A stretch of DNA of 64,000 nucleotides, from the NCBI RefSeq assembly GCF_022605725.1, contig NC_065551.1:11470001-11534000 (forward strand), given 5' to 3'. The DNA is from Anthonomus grandis grandis (Eukaryota > Arthropoda > Insecta > Coleoptera > Curculionidae). The notes under the pieces were generated by a model. It was not told where the DNA came from. It searched no databases and worked only from the letters and a program-made list of their open reading frames with translations. Shown here one piece after another: positions 53,430 through 64,000 of the stretch (positions are counted from its first letter, which is position 1; the number at the start of each line of letters is the position of its first letter). The position numbers and the translations under genes are program-made.

Positions 53430-55230
53430 CTACGAATGTAAAAAGTTTTCATAACAAGCACATATAATTTATGGATCGTACACCTTGAATACAAATAAAG
53501 ATATAAATAACGATTTAAATATTAAGTAGATGCATATTAAAATAAGTGTAAAAAAATGTATCAAAAAAGTGTAAAAACTTGTAGAAAATAATCTACAAGT
53601 TCGTTAAATATATAATAAAGTGTCAACCTGTTAATTTTCAAAATTAACAAAATTATTTAATATTCATTATTTTATTCAAGAAAGGACTTAAAGATACTTC
53701 TTTCATTTATTCGGTCTCTGGCATTTTACAGATTTTTCACTTTTATTTAATTTTTAAGTGTTTAAGTATAAATTGTATGGCTTGAATTTAATAATACTAT
53801 TTTCCGATCCAATCTAATTTAATTTAGGGAATTAATAGCTATGAATGAAAATTTTTGAGATCTTCTTGAGTTTATTGCAAAAGGTAATACAATTTATCGT
53901 GACTTTTGATTTTTAAAATTATGTTTGTGTTACAATATGACCTACCTTTATCTATAAAATACTATTTTTATTATGATAGTACTATTGCAAAATGTATAAA
54001 CCCAATGGGTGGTTCCTCCACCCTGTCTGGCGTGAATTAAGGTCTCTCTCTTACTTACCTTTTTTCAACTTATTCGTGACATTAGTAATAGATACGGATA
54101 TTAATTAGTATAATAGTTAATTGCTTTTACAGTTTAGTTAATAACAGTTAATAAGCCATTTTATTGTGAACATAGTTTTATTTATAAGGTTTGGACTTTT
54201 TAGAAAAAATTTGGTTGTGGTTTCATAGTGGCCATCCTGCTTCGCGAAAGAATTTTGATGGATGGAGTGACTGGACGGTGTCTTATTGAGTCTTAAAACA
54301 TTAACATTGCCTGTGGGCAGTTTGTTTGCTTACACCATCTCTGATGAAATGATGCCAAATGCTTATGTAGAAATGGCAAAAAAACACACTTCATAATATC
54401 ATAAAAATGTATCTTATTTGACAGGGGCAAAACAATACTATTCCTCTTTAATAAAATATTAATCTTTTTTTTTCATAAAATATGATAAGATACCCTAAAA
54501 AGAAGCCAACATTCAAAGTTAAATGAATGTAGATCACGTATATTAGAAAAAAAGCAACATCACAACGCCGCTCGATCGGATTGTTGATTCCACCGACACA
54601 AGTAATCTTTATTAGTGACGTCGTCAAAAAATATTTACATGATAAATATTTATTATTAATAGATAATAAATATTTATGAATGATGTGAAGGTACTTATCT
54701 GGTTAAGGTAAGGATTATGAACCCATACAATTTACAGTTTTTTTTGTATTATTTGGCATTAAACCTATTTAACTATGAAAGAGTAGTTTTTTTCATAATA
54801 ATGAAGTAAAAACTTGATTAAAAACTCCTATAAATTCCATTATTCTGAAGGTAAATATTATCAAAAAACTTAGGTTTTTTGATATTTCCTTGGGGGATAT
54901 TGATAACTGAACCCTTTGAGATCAAACTATAACCAAAAAAGCCGCAAAAAATCACCAAAAACATATAAAAACAACTGTTTTCATTGTAGTTTGACAGATG
55001 ATTGAGATGATGCCCAGGAGTTTTAAACATGACGCAGTATTGTCAGACTTATTTTTTAATTAGATGCGACCATTGACCAACAGTTGATTTATATAGATGG
55101 TTGAGAACAGGATTCGTCGCGGCTTCGATTTTTGCTAAGAAATGAAGATCGCAAATTTGATTTCGTTAAAAAAATTCGATTCGAAATATCGGAAATCGCA
55201 ACTAAAATAATCGATTGTTCAAAAAATCGT
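53430..55230. other. Upstream DLAT intron, nothing recognised
   Basis: No exon for the lipoyl or subunit-binding domains of DLAT is visible on the minus strand. The 70-codon frame at 54818-55030 has no recognisable features. Confidence 0.4.
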
Positions 55231-55404
55231 TTTAAATCGCACATCCCTATCCTCGCATGCTTGTGCTGCCTCTACTCTATTTTCAATTGAATTTGCAGCT
55301 GGATGTTGGTTTGTATTGTTATTTTTTTCCCGCGTTTTTAAATTTTTTCATAATGATGAATTTTTCAAATGTTTTTGAATTAACCCTTATTCTGTCCCTC
55401 TGTA

Positions 55405-56262
55405 ATGAAGCGCTTACAGGAATGTAACCTGTTGAGAAGGAGACTTTCCTGCCCAGTTAATGGTTGTCGGCGGAATTGCTCATTGCAAAAATATAACCAT
55501 TATCCGTTGAGTATGGCGTTTCGCTGCCCTGGATGTCGTCGCCGATATTCGATTTTGAAAGGTTCATTTTTTGAGCAATGCAGATTGGAGGTACGCTCTA
55601 TTTTATACATAATGTGGGAATGGTCTTGTGAGATAAAGGCTGGTTGGGTCTCAATGTCTGTTGGGTATTCGAAAGCCGCTGTCATCCAGCAACACAGATA
55701 TTTTCGAGATATTTGTTCCTGAGAGTTACTGAGGAGGGATGATTGGGTTGGGTTTGGGTTTGGGTTGGGTTGGGTTGGGTTGGGTTTGGGTTGGGTTGGG
55801 TTGGGTCCGTCGATCGATGAGTCCGTCATAACCAAGCGGAAATAGAATTTCGGTCGAGTCATTCCCGAAAAGTGGGTGCTCGGCATTTATGATGTGACTG
55901 CAAGGCGAGGATATGTTGTGTTTATTCCCAACAGATCGGCGGAAACGCTGGAGGGAATAATAACTAACCATGTCTTGCCAGGAACGGAGATCTGGACTAA
56001 CTGTTGGAGAGGCTATAAGGGGCTTGCCAATTTGGCAGGTGTGTCCCCTTATAGTCATAAGACAGTAAACCATTCTAGGAATTTTGTAGATCCACAAACG
56101 GGGGTCGGCACCAATCAAGTAGAGGGATATTGGTCCCAGCTAAAGCAGTTTATAAGGCGCATGGGTGCCATGCAGTATATATATATATTGCGGAGTACAT
56201 TGACTAGTTTATGTGGTGGCAGGTATATGGCAATACGACACCCACGCGCTTTCGCAATTTAA
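55405..56262 (+). pseudogene. Merlin-like (ISXO2/IS1016-type) transposase, broken
   Basis: The N-terminal part MKRLQECNLLRRRLSCPVNG carries a Cys zinc-ribbon (CPVNGCRRNC, CPGCRRRYS) and a helix-turn-helix (GYSKAAVIQQHRYFRDIC). After a GGGTT minisatellite and stops, the catalytic part has DESVITKRK (first Asp), WVLGIYDVTARRGYVVFIP, then TEIWTNCWRGYKGL, where the family has TDCWRGY. The second catalytic Asp is therefore Asn. The last acid is Glu in TNQVEGYWSQLKQFIRR. Flanking inverted repeats were not found. Confidence 0.8.
55744..55806. repeat. GGGTT/GGGTTT minisatellite inside the transposase
   Basis: About a dozen repeats of GGGTT and GGGTTT in a row on the plus strand, between the DNA-binding and catalytic parts of the Merlin-like gene. 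Regularly spaced G triplets could form a G-quadruplex. The insect telomere repeat is TTAGG, so this is not telomeric sequence, only similar in character. Confidence 0.9.
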
Positions 56263-56928
56263 TTCGTTAAATAGCTAAAAAATATAATTTTTAGTTTTTT
56301 TTCTTATTTATTTTGGTTTTTTTGGATTTTTTTGTTTTTGTTAAAAATTATTTTATGATTTATTTTTATTGAAAGGATTTGTTTTACATTCATCCCCTAA
56401 AAACTATCCCAATTTCTATTTTCAAATGGTACCACCATTATTTCTTCTTATGTTTGGAATGCTTGTAAAATTCTTAATTCAATATCATAAAAAAAATCAT
56501 GAGTTAATATCAACGTAAGGCACACAATATCTTTTATTGATTTTCTTATTAGTTCACTCATGTCTGTTAAAAACCTTAGCAAATCTTGAAGTTACTAGTA
56601 TTTTATTTAAGTAATTCAAACAAGTTAAAAAGAACAAAAATATTTGAATATTTGCCAATAACGCTCCAAACACTATTGACACTAGTTAAAAATTATCAGC
56701 GGCATAGCGAATCTGTAAACAAATAATTTAACTTGGTCTTCAGTATAAAATATTTAGGTATACGGTATTTTTAAATGCTATAAAAAAATTATGGCCAAAT
56801 ATATGCATTCTATAAGTTGACAATATCCATTTTGGTATTCCTAATATTCAGTTTTATTGCCTTTTTATAGATCATACTTATTTTAGTTCCACAGTTTCCG
56901 CTATTTAGTTTTGCTATTGTCTCCCATA

Positions 56929-57105
56929 ATGCCGCATGAACTTTTTACTCCAAATGAATTTGTCGATATGCTTCTTATTTACGGAGAGTGTAGAAAAAAT
57001 TGTCGTAAAGCAGTAATGGCTTATCGAGAACGTATTCCTAATCGTCCTACACCCTCATATATGTCGTTTTTGAAGAGTGGGGCAAAAATGCGCGCACCGG
57101 ATCAT
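56929..57105 (+). pseudogene. Transposase N-terminus (DUF4817)
   Basis: MPHELFTPNEFVDMLLIYGE begins a DUF4817 helix-turn-helix (KAVMAYRERIPNRPTPS follows), matching MPHNFSNEELMDMLLAYGES at 22508. It breaks off at the LINE junction at about 57105. Confidence 0.75.
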
Positions 57106-59100
57106 TAGTATAACGCAACCGGTACGGATGGTATATCGATGAGAGATGTAAAGTTGTGTTTGCTTTTTTGCTTAAATCCGCTGTTAAATATTATATGCGC
57201 TGTTAATTTTTTTTAAATTCATGTATTGTTAATGACAGATATCCCACAATTTGGAAAAGAGCCATAATCAAACCAATTTCAAAAGTTTCAAATCCCCTCG
57301 AACTAAAGGATCTCAGACCAATCAGTATTTTACCTGCTATGTCGAAAATGATTGAAAAACACATTTCCATTGAGCTTGGTCATTTTGCAGAAGTCCATAA
57401 AATTCTTCCAGAATGCCAGTCAGGATTTTGCTTGCGGTACAGCACAAGTACTTGTCTTACAAAAATATTAAATGATGTTCGCTCCAGTGAGGAACAGAAA
57501 TCTGGCATCTACTCGACTTTAGTAAGGCCTTTGACACGGTAAATCACGACTTGTTATTAGCGATATTGCACTATTTTGGCCTCTCAGCGAACACTGTACA
57601 TTTTTTTAAAAATTATTTTAACAGTCGAGTGTTAAGTGGCCATTCCCGGAGGGGCGGGCATCACGAGGTACTCACAGTTTCAGGCAATCTCTTGCGGGGT
57701 GCCACAAGGCTCAGTCATTTCACCTTATTATTCTCAATTTATGTTGCGGATATGTATAAGGTAGTCAAACATGCCACTTTACAACAATATGCTGACGATT
57801 CGCAAATCTATATACCAATAATTAAGAAAAATATTGAAACGACACAAAATTCCCTCATATCCGATCTAAAAAGCATTGAAACCTTCGCAAGAGACCACAA
57901 TCTTAAATTAAATTCCGCGAAAATGCAAGTTATAGTGCTAGGAAGTAACAACATCAGAAGAGATGTTGAACATAATTTAGATATTAGCATTTCCGGTAAT
58001 AAAATTCCAGTTGTTAACCAAGCAAAAAATCTCGGTATTATTATAGATAATGCCCTTACTTTTAAGCCTCATATTAAAATAAAATTAAAAGCTGCCTATT
58101 TGCATCTTAAAAATCTACATAAGCTAAAAAAATATATTCCCTCTAAAAAAAATATTTGTTGTGTGACACTTTAGTTCTGTCTCTTTTTGATTATGGTGAC
58201 ACTGTATACAATAATTATTTGCTGTCACACGTTAAAAGAATGATACAAAAGGTACAAAATACCTGTCTAAGACTTTCTTTTAATATAAATTTTAGAGAAC
58301 GCATTACACCACATATGAAGAGAGTAAAATATTTTAAATATGGAAAACCGGAGAAAACTTTATATGTATAATTTTATTTACCGCATTATAAATAATAATA
58401 AGCCTCCCTATTTAAGAAATATTTTAAAGCCTGCTTGTTATATTCGCAACACTAGGTTTAATCACAAATTTGTAATCCCTCAGCATCATACGGCATCATT
58501 TCAACGCTCATTCTCTTTTGTTGCTGCGCACTTGTGGAACCAACTGCCGGAACAGATCAAAACACATAGCAAGAAGGGTTTCTCAAAGCATGTCAGATTA
58601 AAGTTACTCTATGAACAGGGTTCTCAAGTTTAGGAAATCAAATATGTCATTAATAATACAACATACTGACTTCAGCGTCATATCATATTATATTATAATA
58701 ATCTTTTTATTTCTCGCTTTTCCCGCGGTCAGGCTGCCCTTACTGTCGCCCCTCGCTTCTGCCTCCCTAATTGCTAATTTTTTGTTTTTTTTTTTATCAT
58801 AACTTAACATTATATTTCTTGTAGTTGTTTTAAATTCTGTCATAGACTAAATACTAATGATAGTGCTTGCATCTGCCATGCATTGATTCTTTTTTTTTTT
58901 TAGTTTAGTTTTTATATGGAATTATTTAAAAATATTTAGCTGTTTTGTTTGTTATGTATAGGATAGTTCACATATGCTTTCCTTAATATGAGGAGCATGT
59001 GAAGCGGTTTCTTTTATAATCGATGAATTGTCCTTTTTGTCATACTTTTTTTTTTCATAAAATGTATTATTTTTTTTCTTATTTTGACAAATAAAAATAA
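57105..59100 (+). mobile_element. Jockey/CR1-like LINE, 5'-truncated
   Basis: It starts inside RT with NATGTDGISMRDVKLC and continues ELKDLRPISILPAMSKMIEK, KILPECQSGFCLRYSTSTC, LLLAILHYFGLSANTV and QQYADDSQIYIPI, with an intact ADD active site. The C-terminal region follows (SLFDYGDTVYNNYLLSHV; SFVAAHLWNQLPEQIK) to a stop at about 58632. The 3' UTR ends in a GACAAATAAAAATAAA tail at about 59100. Frames change at about 57540, 58175 and 58340. It is inserted in the mariner-like element. Confidence 0.8.
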
Positions 59101-59510
59101 ACGATTTGATTACCAACGAAGGTTAGAATTTATTGCATCCCTTCGGGTTTTAATTCATGCCAATCCCGAAGTTTTGTCACAAATCTGTTGGTCTGATGAA
59201 AATAAATTCCATATTAATAGGATAGTTAATAGATATAATGCGTTCCATTCCATATTGCCCACATTGAAATTGAAAATAGGGGTCTTATTAGGTGACCAGC
59301 CCGCTCTCCAGATGTGACCCCAATGAATTTTTTTGTCTGGGGTTATTTAATAGGTATTGTTTATTAATTATTATTGAATGGCCGAATAATTTTCGAGACC
59401 TTAAAAACCGAATTCGTGAATCCTGTCGAGCAATTACTGCTCCCATGATTAATGCAGCTTGCACAAGAGAAATCTTTCGATTGCGTATGATTTCATATTG
59501 CACATGCTAT
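59101..59510 (+). pseudogene. Transposase catalytic part after the LINE
   Basis: It begins RFDYQRRLEFIASLRVL, then QICWSDENKFHINRIVN with the first catalytic Asp. The second Asp block is lost. DPNEFFCLGLFNRY and the tail SCRAITAPMINAACTREIF follow in other frames. Together with 56929-57105 this is one broken gene. Confidence 0.65.
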
Positions 59511-60109
59511 TTTAATTTTTGCAACAGAAACATTTTAATTTTAAAATTCCTTACGTTGATGTTATCACATGATTTTTTTTATGAGATTTAATTAATAATT
59601 TTACAAGCATTTCAAACATTAGAAGAGATAATGGTGGCGCCATTTGAAAAAAAAAAGTTGCGGTGGTTTTTAGGGGATGAATTTATCGGGGGTAGTTTTT
59701 TTAAACAATTTTGGGTAGTGGTCCTATAATTATTAAAAACACATTTTCTTAAAAAAAATTATATTTAAAAATAAAAAATTTATAGCGTGTGACGTTGATT
59801 GTGGGACACCCTGCATACCAAGCAGCAACAACATCTCAAAACTGATCCTCGAAAAAGTAAATCTAAAAAAATTCCTAGCAGGCTAAGCTCACCGGGAAAT
59901 AAATACTAAAATTAGATCAAATACTTGTCGTGTCAAAAAAAGTTATATGGAAAAGTGGTGGATAATTAAAAAATACTTAATTTTTATTTGAAACATTTTT
60001 TAACAGAACCTAAAAATATTTCAAAGAAAAGTGGGAAAACCAATTTTTTCGTCTTTTATTTTTAACTTTATGAAAATTGTCTTAATTGAAGCTGTTTGTA
60101 TGCCAAGAA

Positions 60110-60745
60110 AGAAGATTTTTTTTTAATTCTAAGTTAGATTGTTTTTGAGAAATTAACGATTTTCGAAAAAAAATACGGTTTTTCAAATTACACGAGAACC
60201 GTTTTTTTGATGCCTTAGAAACTTCATCCGGCGGTTATTTTTTTTTTGTAAGTCAACTTTTATATAAAATAATAAAATTATATCCCTTGAAGCAAAAAAA
60301 AAAGTACAAAGTACTGATTTTTCAATGTTGATTTTTTCAGCATACTGAAAAGAGTGTTATTCATTTAAATACCTGTTATAACTTTATACAAAATATAAAA
60401 AATAGTATTCAAAGGTTTCTGTGAAAAACACTCTGTATCTTAGAAATGGCTTAGTCGACTTTAACACCAAGTCTTCTTTAAAAAGAGCCATTCTCGGGCT
60501 TTAAGTATTTTATTAAGTATGTTTAAATTTTGTTAGTTTCACATGTCGCCGCCAGAGAACTTTTTTGAACATTCCGACAGAAATAGTAAATTTTCTCTTA
60601 GTAAATTTAGTGCATTGGTATGATTTTTTTTCATGAAAAAGTAGCTAGATGATTCCCAAATAAGCTCGCGAAAACCGCATCGACTACGATATCTTATTCC
60701 TAATATAAAATTTAGGCTAAAGAAAATTTTATACGAGTGTTTCAA
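60110..60745 (+). repeat. Left long inverted repeat
   Basis: The outer part (AATTCTAAGTTAGATTG, CATACTGAAAAGAGTGTTA) matches the complement of 63715-64000. The inner part (CTGTATCTTAGAAATGG, ACATGTCGCC, CATTGGTATGA, AGGCTAAAGAAAATTTTAT) matches the complement of 62020-62347. Confidence 0.85.
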
Positions 60746-60809
60746 TTAATTTTTCTCGAATTTTTTTTATATTAATTTGTGGCCCTGAACAACCGGGAAA
60801 ACAACCGAT

Positions 60810-61860
60810 TTAAAAGAAAGAGGTTCTTAATGCCTCATGGGTAGACAGAACTGCAGCTTCAATTTCGGCTCTGCATATATTCCTTATTGCATTGCGAATC
60901 CGGTTTTCCATAACATCTTCTCTGGTCGTAAGTTGACTCTGAAACACGATGGCCTTTATTCGACCCCATAAATAAAAATCAAGACAAGTTAAATCTGCTG
61001 ATTGTGGAAGCCATGGAAAGAGACTTCCTCTTCCAATCCACCGCTGTGGAAAAACAAGTCGGAAAATGTGCGGGGCAACCATCTAACTGCAAAAATATGT
61101 CTTACCGCAATTCCAATGGCTCATCTTCCAGCAACAACGGCAATTGATTGGTCAAAAAGTTAAGACAGACGTTGCTATTTAAGAATTGTTCGAAAAAGTA
61201 TGGCTCAATAATTCTGCTTCCCAGTATACCACACCACACATTTAAGCTCCAACGACTTTGGTACTGAACTTCAACCAACCAATGCAGACCTGATTTTCTG
61301 CAGACCAGCAATGCATATTACGCAGATTGACTCTACCGTCGTTATTAAAGGTGACTTCATCGGTCCAAAGAATTTTGAATAAAAATTTTCTATTTTCCTG
61401 AATCATACCCAACATCCAATGACAATAGTCCAACCTTCGATCGAAGTCTTCCTCTTTTAAGGCTTGATGTAAACCGACATGATATGGGTACATTCTAAAA
61501 TTAATTAAAATTGTTCGTAAAAATGAAAATAAATATGGTCTTTCAAAATATTTTGAACCGTTGTTCACGATATGCCAAACTCAAGGGATAAGGCTCTTGT
61601 GCTAACATGACAATTTCCTGGAATGTACGCCAGTACGTAGTTAATACTTTCTTGGGTTATTCCAATTCCGTAAACCGCCGTTGGAATGTAGACCGAAAAG
61701 TACAATTCGCTCGTAAGTTAGACACTAATCGGCTAAAAACTCTCAAATCGCAAGGACGCTGACTTGAATATCGACCCGCGTCTTTTGCTACTGCGGCATT
61801 CTGCACACATTCAAAATAAACCGCAAGCAAATCCATAGCTTCATCGTTCGTAAAACGCAT
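60810..61860 (-). pseudogene. DUF4817 mariner-like transposase, broken
   Basis: Starts MRFTNDEAMDLLAVYFECV at 61860 (DUF4817). After a gap comes the YPYHVGLHQALKEEDFDRRL linker. The first catalytic Asp is in ILWTDEVTFNNDG. WSLNVWCGILGSRIIEPYFF follows in a shifted frame, then the second Asp in LQLDGCPAH across a frame change at about 61085. The third is in SADLTCLDFYLWGRIK, and the end is AALSTHEALR-like. All three Asp are present. Part of the DNA-binding region between 61657 and 61568 is lost. Confidence 0.8.
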
Positions 61861-62019
61861 TATTACGACAAAAATTATACAAAAGTAAGCAAAACTATTG
61901 ACGATTTGAGGTATATTTATGTGTTGATTAAATATTTGTTTTTTTTTGTTTTCATGGCGTTCTTCCATGACCTGCTAATAATTGCCAAAAAAAGTTAAGT
62001 AGGTATAGAATTTTGGTAT

Positions 62020-62347
62020 AAAATTTTCTTTAGCCTAAATTTTAGGTTAGGAATAAAATATCGAGGTGCAGTTTTCGCGAGCCTGTTTGGGCATCATTTA
62101 ACTACTTTTTCATGAAAAAAAATTCATACCAATGCATTTAATTTTTTTTTTTGAGGAAATTTACCATTTCTGGTGAAATGTTAACAAAGCCCTCTGGTGG
62201 CGACATGCGAAAGTAACAAAATTTCGAATACTAAAACAGTTAAAACCCAAGAATGGCTCATTTAAAATGGCTCATTAAAATTGTGTTAAAGCTGACTAAA
62301 CTATTTCTAAGATACAGGGTGTTTTTTACGGAAACCTTTTAATACCC
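62020..62347 (-). repeat. Right inverted repeat, inner half
   Basis: Complement of 60411-60745; ends at TTTTAATACC, where similarity breaks at the insertion. Confidence 0.85.
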
Positions 62348-63714
62348 CCCACCACTTTATTTTCAGAGATACAGCAAAAACTGTCGAACAAAAAAGTTTC
62401 AGATTGTCATCCACTTTAAAGATCAAGTATTTTTTTGTTAGGTTAATATATCGAAACTCACAAAAACTTCTTTTTTAGATTCAAGATCGCAATTACGCCC
62501 CCTAAAGGTCTTTTTAGAAATTTCAAAATATTTTCCAGGTTTTTCTCTTGGCCGTTTTAGTAACAATATTTATTACCGCAAGCCTCTGCGATGAGTACGT
62601 TCCGAGATACAGTACCTCACAGTCTCAGTTGGCCATCCTGTATATTTTCTCCAATTTCTTCGAAAAGCTCTTCATCGCCGCTTTCTATAAATCTATAGTG
62701 ACTTGCTCAGCGTTACCACAGTCATTTGTTTCGTAGCAATTTGAACATAAATTATTAAAACTTGAAAAAAAATGCCGAAATTAATAGTTTGGGCAATATC
62801 AATAGGCATGTAAACGATTTCCTAAACAAGTCCTAAAATGCAATGAAAACTATTTTTCCGTGATTACTTGATTAAAAACTAAAACTTTTAACGCATTCAT
62901 GGCAATTTTAAAATTTAAAAAAAAATTATTTTTCCTATGAGTATAAAATAAAAAGTAGCAAATAAAGTATCATTATTTTCAGAATATTATTTTCTATCGA
63001 AATACGTAATAATATACAAAGTGTCCCATGGGTGATTCCTTGTAAAAAAATATGAGAAAAAGTTTCTATAAACATGGGTCCGGAACTGCACAGTTTTCCA
63101 GATACAGGGTGATAAATCTTTTTTAAATATTATTTTTTTATTATTATTTAAAAAAAATATTTATTAGATTCTTTCGAAATTTGGCAGTATTACTTGTTGT
63201 ATTAAGAGGCTAATTTAGCTCTAATTAGATAAAAATTATAAGGTCTAGTGGCGTCCCGAGGGACATCTTAGCAAATATTATTGGCAAAAAAATGTACACC
63301 ACTATTTATTAAGCTTTTAAAAATACAACTTTCTTGCTTTTGTATTTTTTCGTATCTCACTTCGTTTTCGACAAAAAAATAAATACCGTTTTATTACATG
63401 CCACTGGACATAATTGGTTTATTCATTTTTGGTAAAAAAATTACAGGTGCCTAGGAAAACAAAAAATCATTTCTGCATGGAGGTTTGACATGGACAAGTG
63501 TCAGTTCTCCTAGAAAAATAATTATTATTAATAAACAATTAATATTTTTAAACAAATGTATCACCCTGTATCTTGAAAACTGTGCATTTCCGAACCCATG
63601 TTTATAGAAACTTTTTCTCATATTTTTTTACAAGGAAGCATCCACTGAAATATCTCCGTCTATTTTTCGAACATCCTGTATGTATGTTTGAAATGGCGCG
63701 TAAATTTAAAAATT
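62348..63714. mobile_element. Insertion within the right arm: nested repeats
   Basis: Holds a copy of the 31428-31605 repeat (62858-63026, inverted relative to it) and a foldback at 63031-63645. It begins CCCCCCACCACTTTATT and ends near GTTTACAAATAAC. It has no transposase of its own, so it is probably one or more non-autonomous elements. Confidence 0.6.
63031..63645. repeat. Foldback element with ~85-bp arms
   Basis: The left arm 63031-63114 and right arm 63559-63645 are inverted copies (CCTTGTAAAAAAATATGAG, AGTTTCTATAAACATGGGT, TACAGGGTGATA and their complements). The loop is about 445 bp without coding frames. The CAGGGTG motifs in the arms point inward. Confidence 0.85.
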
Positions 63715-64000
63715 TACAAAAAGTTTACAAATAACACTATTTTTTTATTTTTTATATAAATTTATAACAAGTATTTCAATCAATAATACCTAACACTCTT
63801 TTCAGTATGCTGAAAAAATCAACATTGAAAAATCAGATTGAAGGGGTATAATTTTATATGAAAGTTAATCTTTACAAAAAAAATAAGCGCCGGACGAAGT
63901 GTCTAAAGCATCAAAATAGAGTTCTCGTGTAGCTTGAAAAAAAAATTCTTTTTCAAAAATCGTTAATTCCTTAAAAACTAATTAACTTAGAATTAAAAAA
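63715..64000 (-). repeat. Right inverted repeat, outer half, runs off window
   Basis: Complement of 60110-60410 (TAACACTCTTTTCAGTATGC, AAATCGTTAATTCCTTAAAA) reaching the last base of the window. Confidence 0.85.

Larger units (their letters stand above)
56386..59811 (+). mobile_element. DUF4817 mariner-like element split by a LINE
   Basis: The left inverted repeat 56386-56525 (ATTCATCCCCTAAAAAC to ATCAACGTAAGG) pairs with the right one, 59535-59700. The right end continues to GGGACACCCTG at 59811; the left end is truncated. The transposase N-terminus is at 56929 and the catalytic part at 59100-59510; a 2-kb LINE sits between them. Confidence 0.75.
60110..64000 (-). mobile_element. Mariner-like element with >600-bp inverted repeats, right arm interrupted
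   Basis: The left arm is continuous from about 60110 to 60745. Its inner half pairs with 62020-62347 and its outer half with about 63715-64000. The two halves of the right arm are separated by about 1.37 kb of inserted sequence (62348-63714). The transposase is on the minus strand between the arms. The right end lies beyond the window, so the terminal bases and target site cannot be read. Confidence 0.75.

Noticed and set aside
54818..55030. 70-codon minus-strand frame with a hydrophobic stretch
   Set aside because: No homology recognised and no splice or promoter context; probably chance.
53940..55230. Search for DLAT lipoyl-domain exons
   Set aside because: No lipoyl motif (ETDKA-type) found on the minus strand up to 64000; they must lie beyond the window.
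1..64000. Possibility that the window is viral or prokaryotic
   Set aside because: Spliced host exons of DLAT and a P5B ATPase, together with eukaryotic transposon families, show insect nuclear DNA.

Overview
This window reads as AT-rich, transposon-laden nuclear DNA of an insect. A beetle is my best guess, because of the many mariner-like transposases with an N-terminal DUF4817 helix-turn-helix and of Penelope, R4-like, Merlin and hAT relics; species cannot be read from the sequence. Only two host genes are recognisable. (1) At 7822-8660 (+) lie the last three exons of a P5B-type ATPase (ATP13A2/3 family, lysosomal/endosomal polyamine transport). (2) On the minus strand lie four exons of DLAT, the dihydrolipoyl acetyltransferase E2 of the pyruvate dehydrogenase complex: 53429-53230, 53171-52964, 52531-52393 and, after a 22.5 kb intron, 29873-29744. 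Splice phases match across that intron, so most of the middle of the window is one transposon-filled intron. Lipoyl-domain exons of DLAT and the catalytic exons of the ATPase must lie outside the window.

Layout. 1-3733: Ty3/gypsy element of the errantivirus type (end of RT, RNase H, integrase, broken env-like gene). 4960-7405: relics of two DNA transposons. 7822-8660: P5B ATPase exons. 9785-13510: Penelope-like element with a 1147-bp tandem duplication, a GIY-YIG endonuclease relic, an RT relic and an inverted module with a hammerhead-like hairpin. 13511-14165: an LTR-element 5' end with a tRNA-Ser primer binding site. 14674-18345: two DUF4817 mariner-like elements, the second with ~620 bp terminal inverted repeats. 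18930-26760: R4-like LINE pieces, one split by a 1525-bp mariner-like element. 27601-29175: Tc1-like element. 29744-53429: DLAT with its giant intron, which holds two hAT elements (one with a perfect 8-bp target duplication), a DDE transposase split by a hAT, a second Penelope copy, a jockey-like LINE split by a 7.5-kb inverted-repeat-bounded segment, and a second gypsy relic. 55405-56262: Merlin-like transposase carrying a GGGTT minisatellite. 56386-64000: two DUF4817 elements, one split by a LINE, the other with very long inverted repeats interrupted by an insertion.

Nearly every mobile gene is broken by stops, frameshifts or nested insertions, while the exons of the two host genes are open and have good splice sites. 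The nesting gives a relative order of insertions at several places. Items deserving follow-up are the recurrent very long terminal inverted repeats (one contains a duplicated 3' end of the transposase gene), the Penelope tandem/inverted arrangement, the 7.5-kb composite segment with two unrecognised exon-like ORFs, and families of short GC-centred palindromes.
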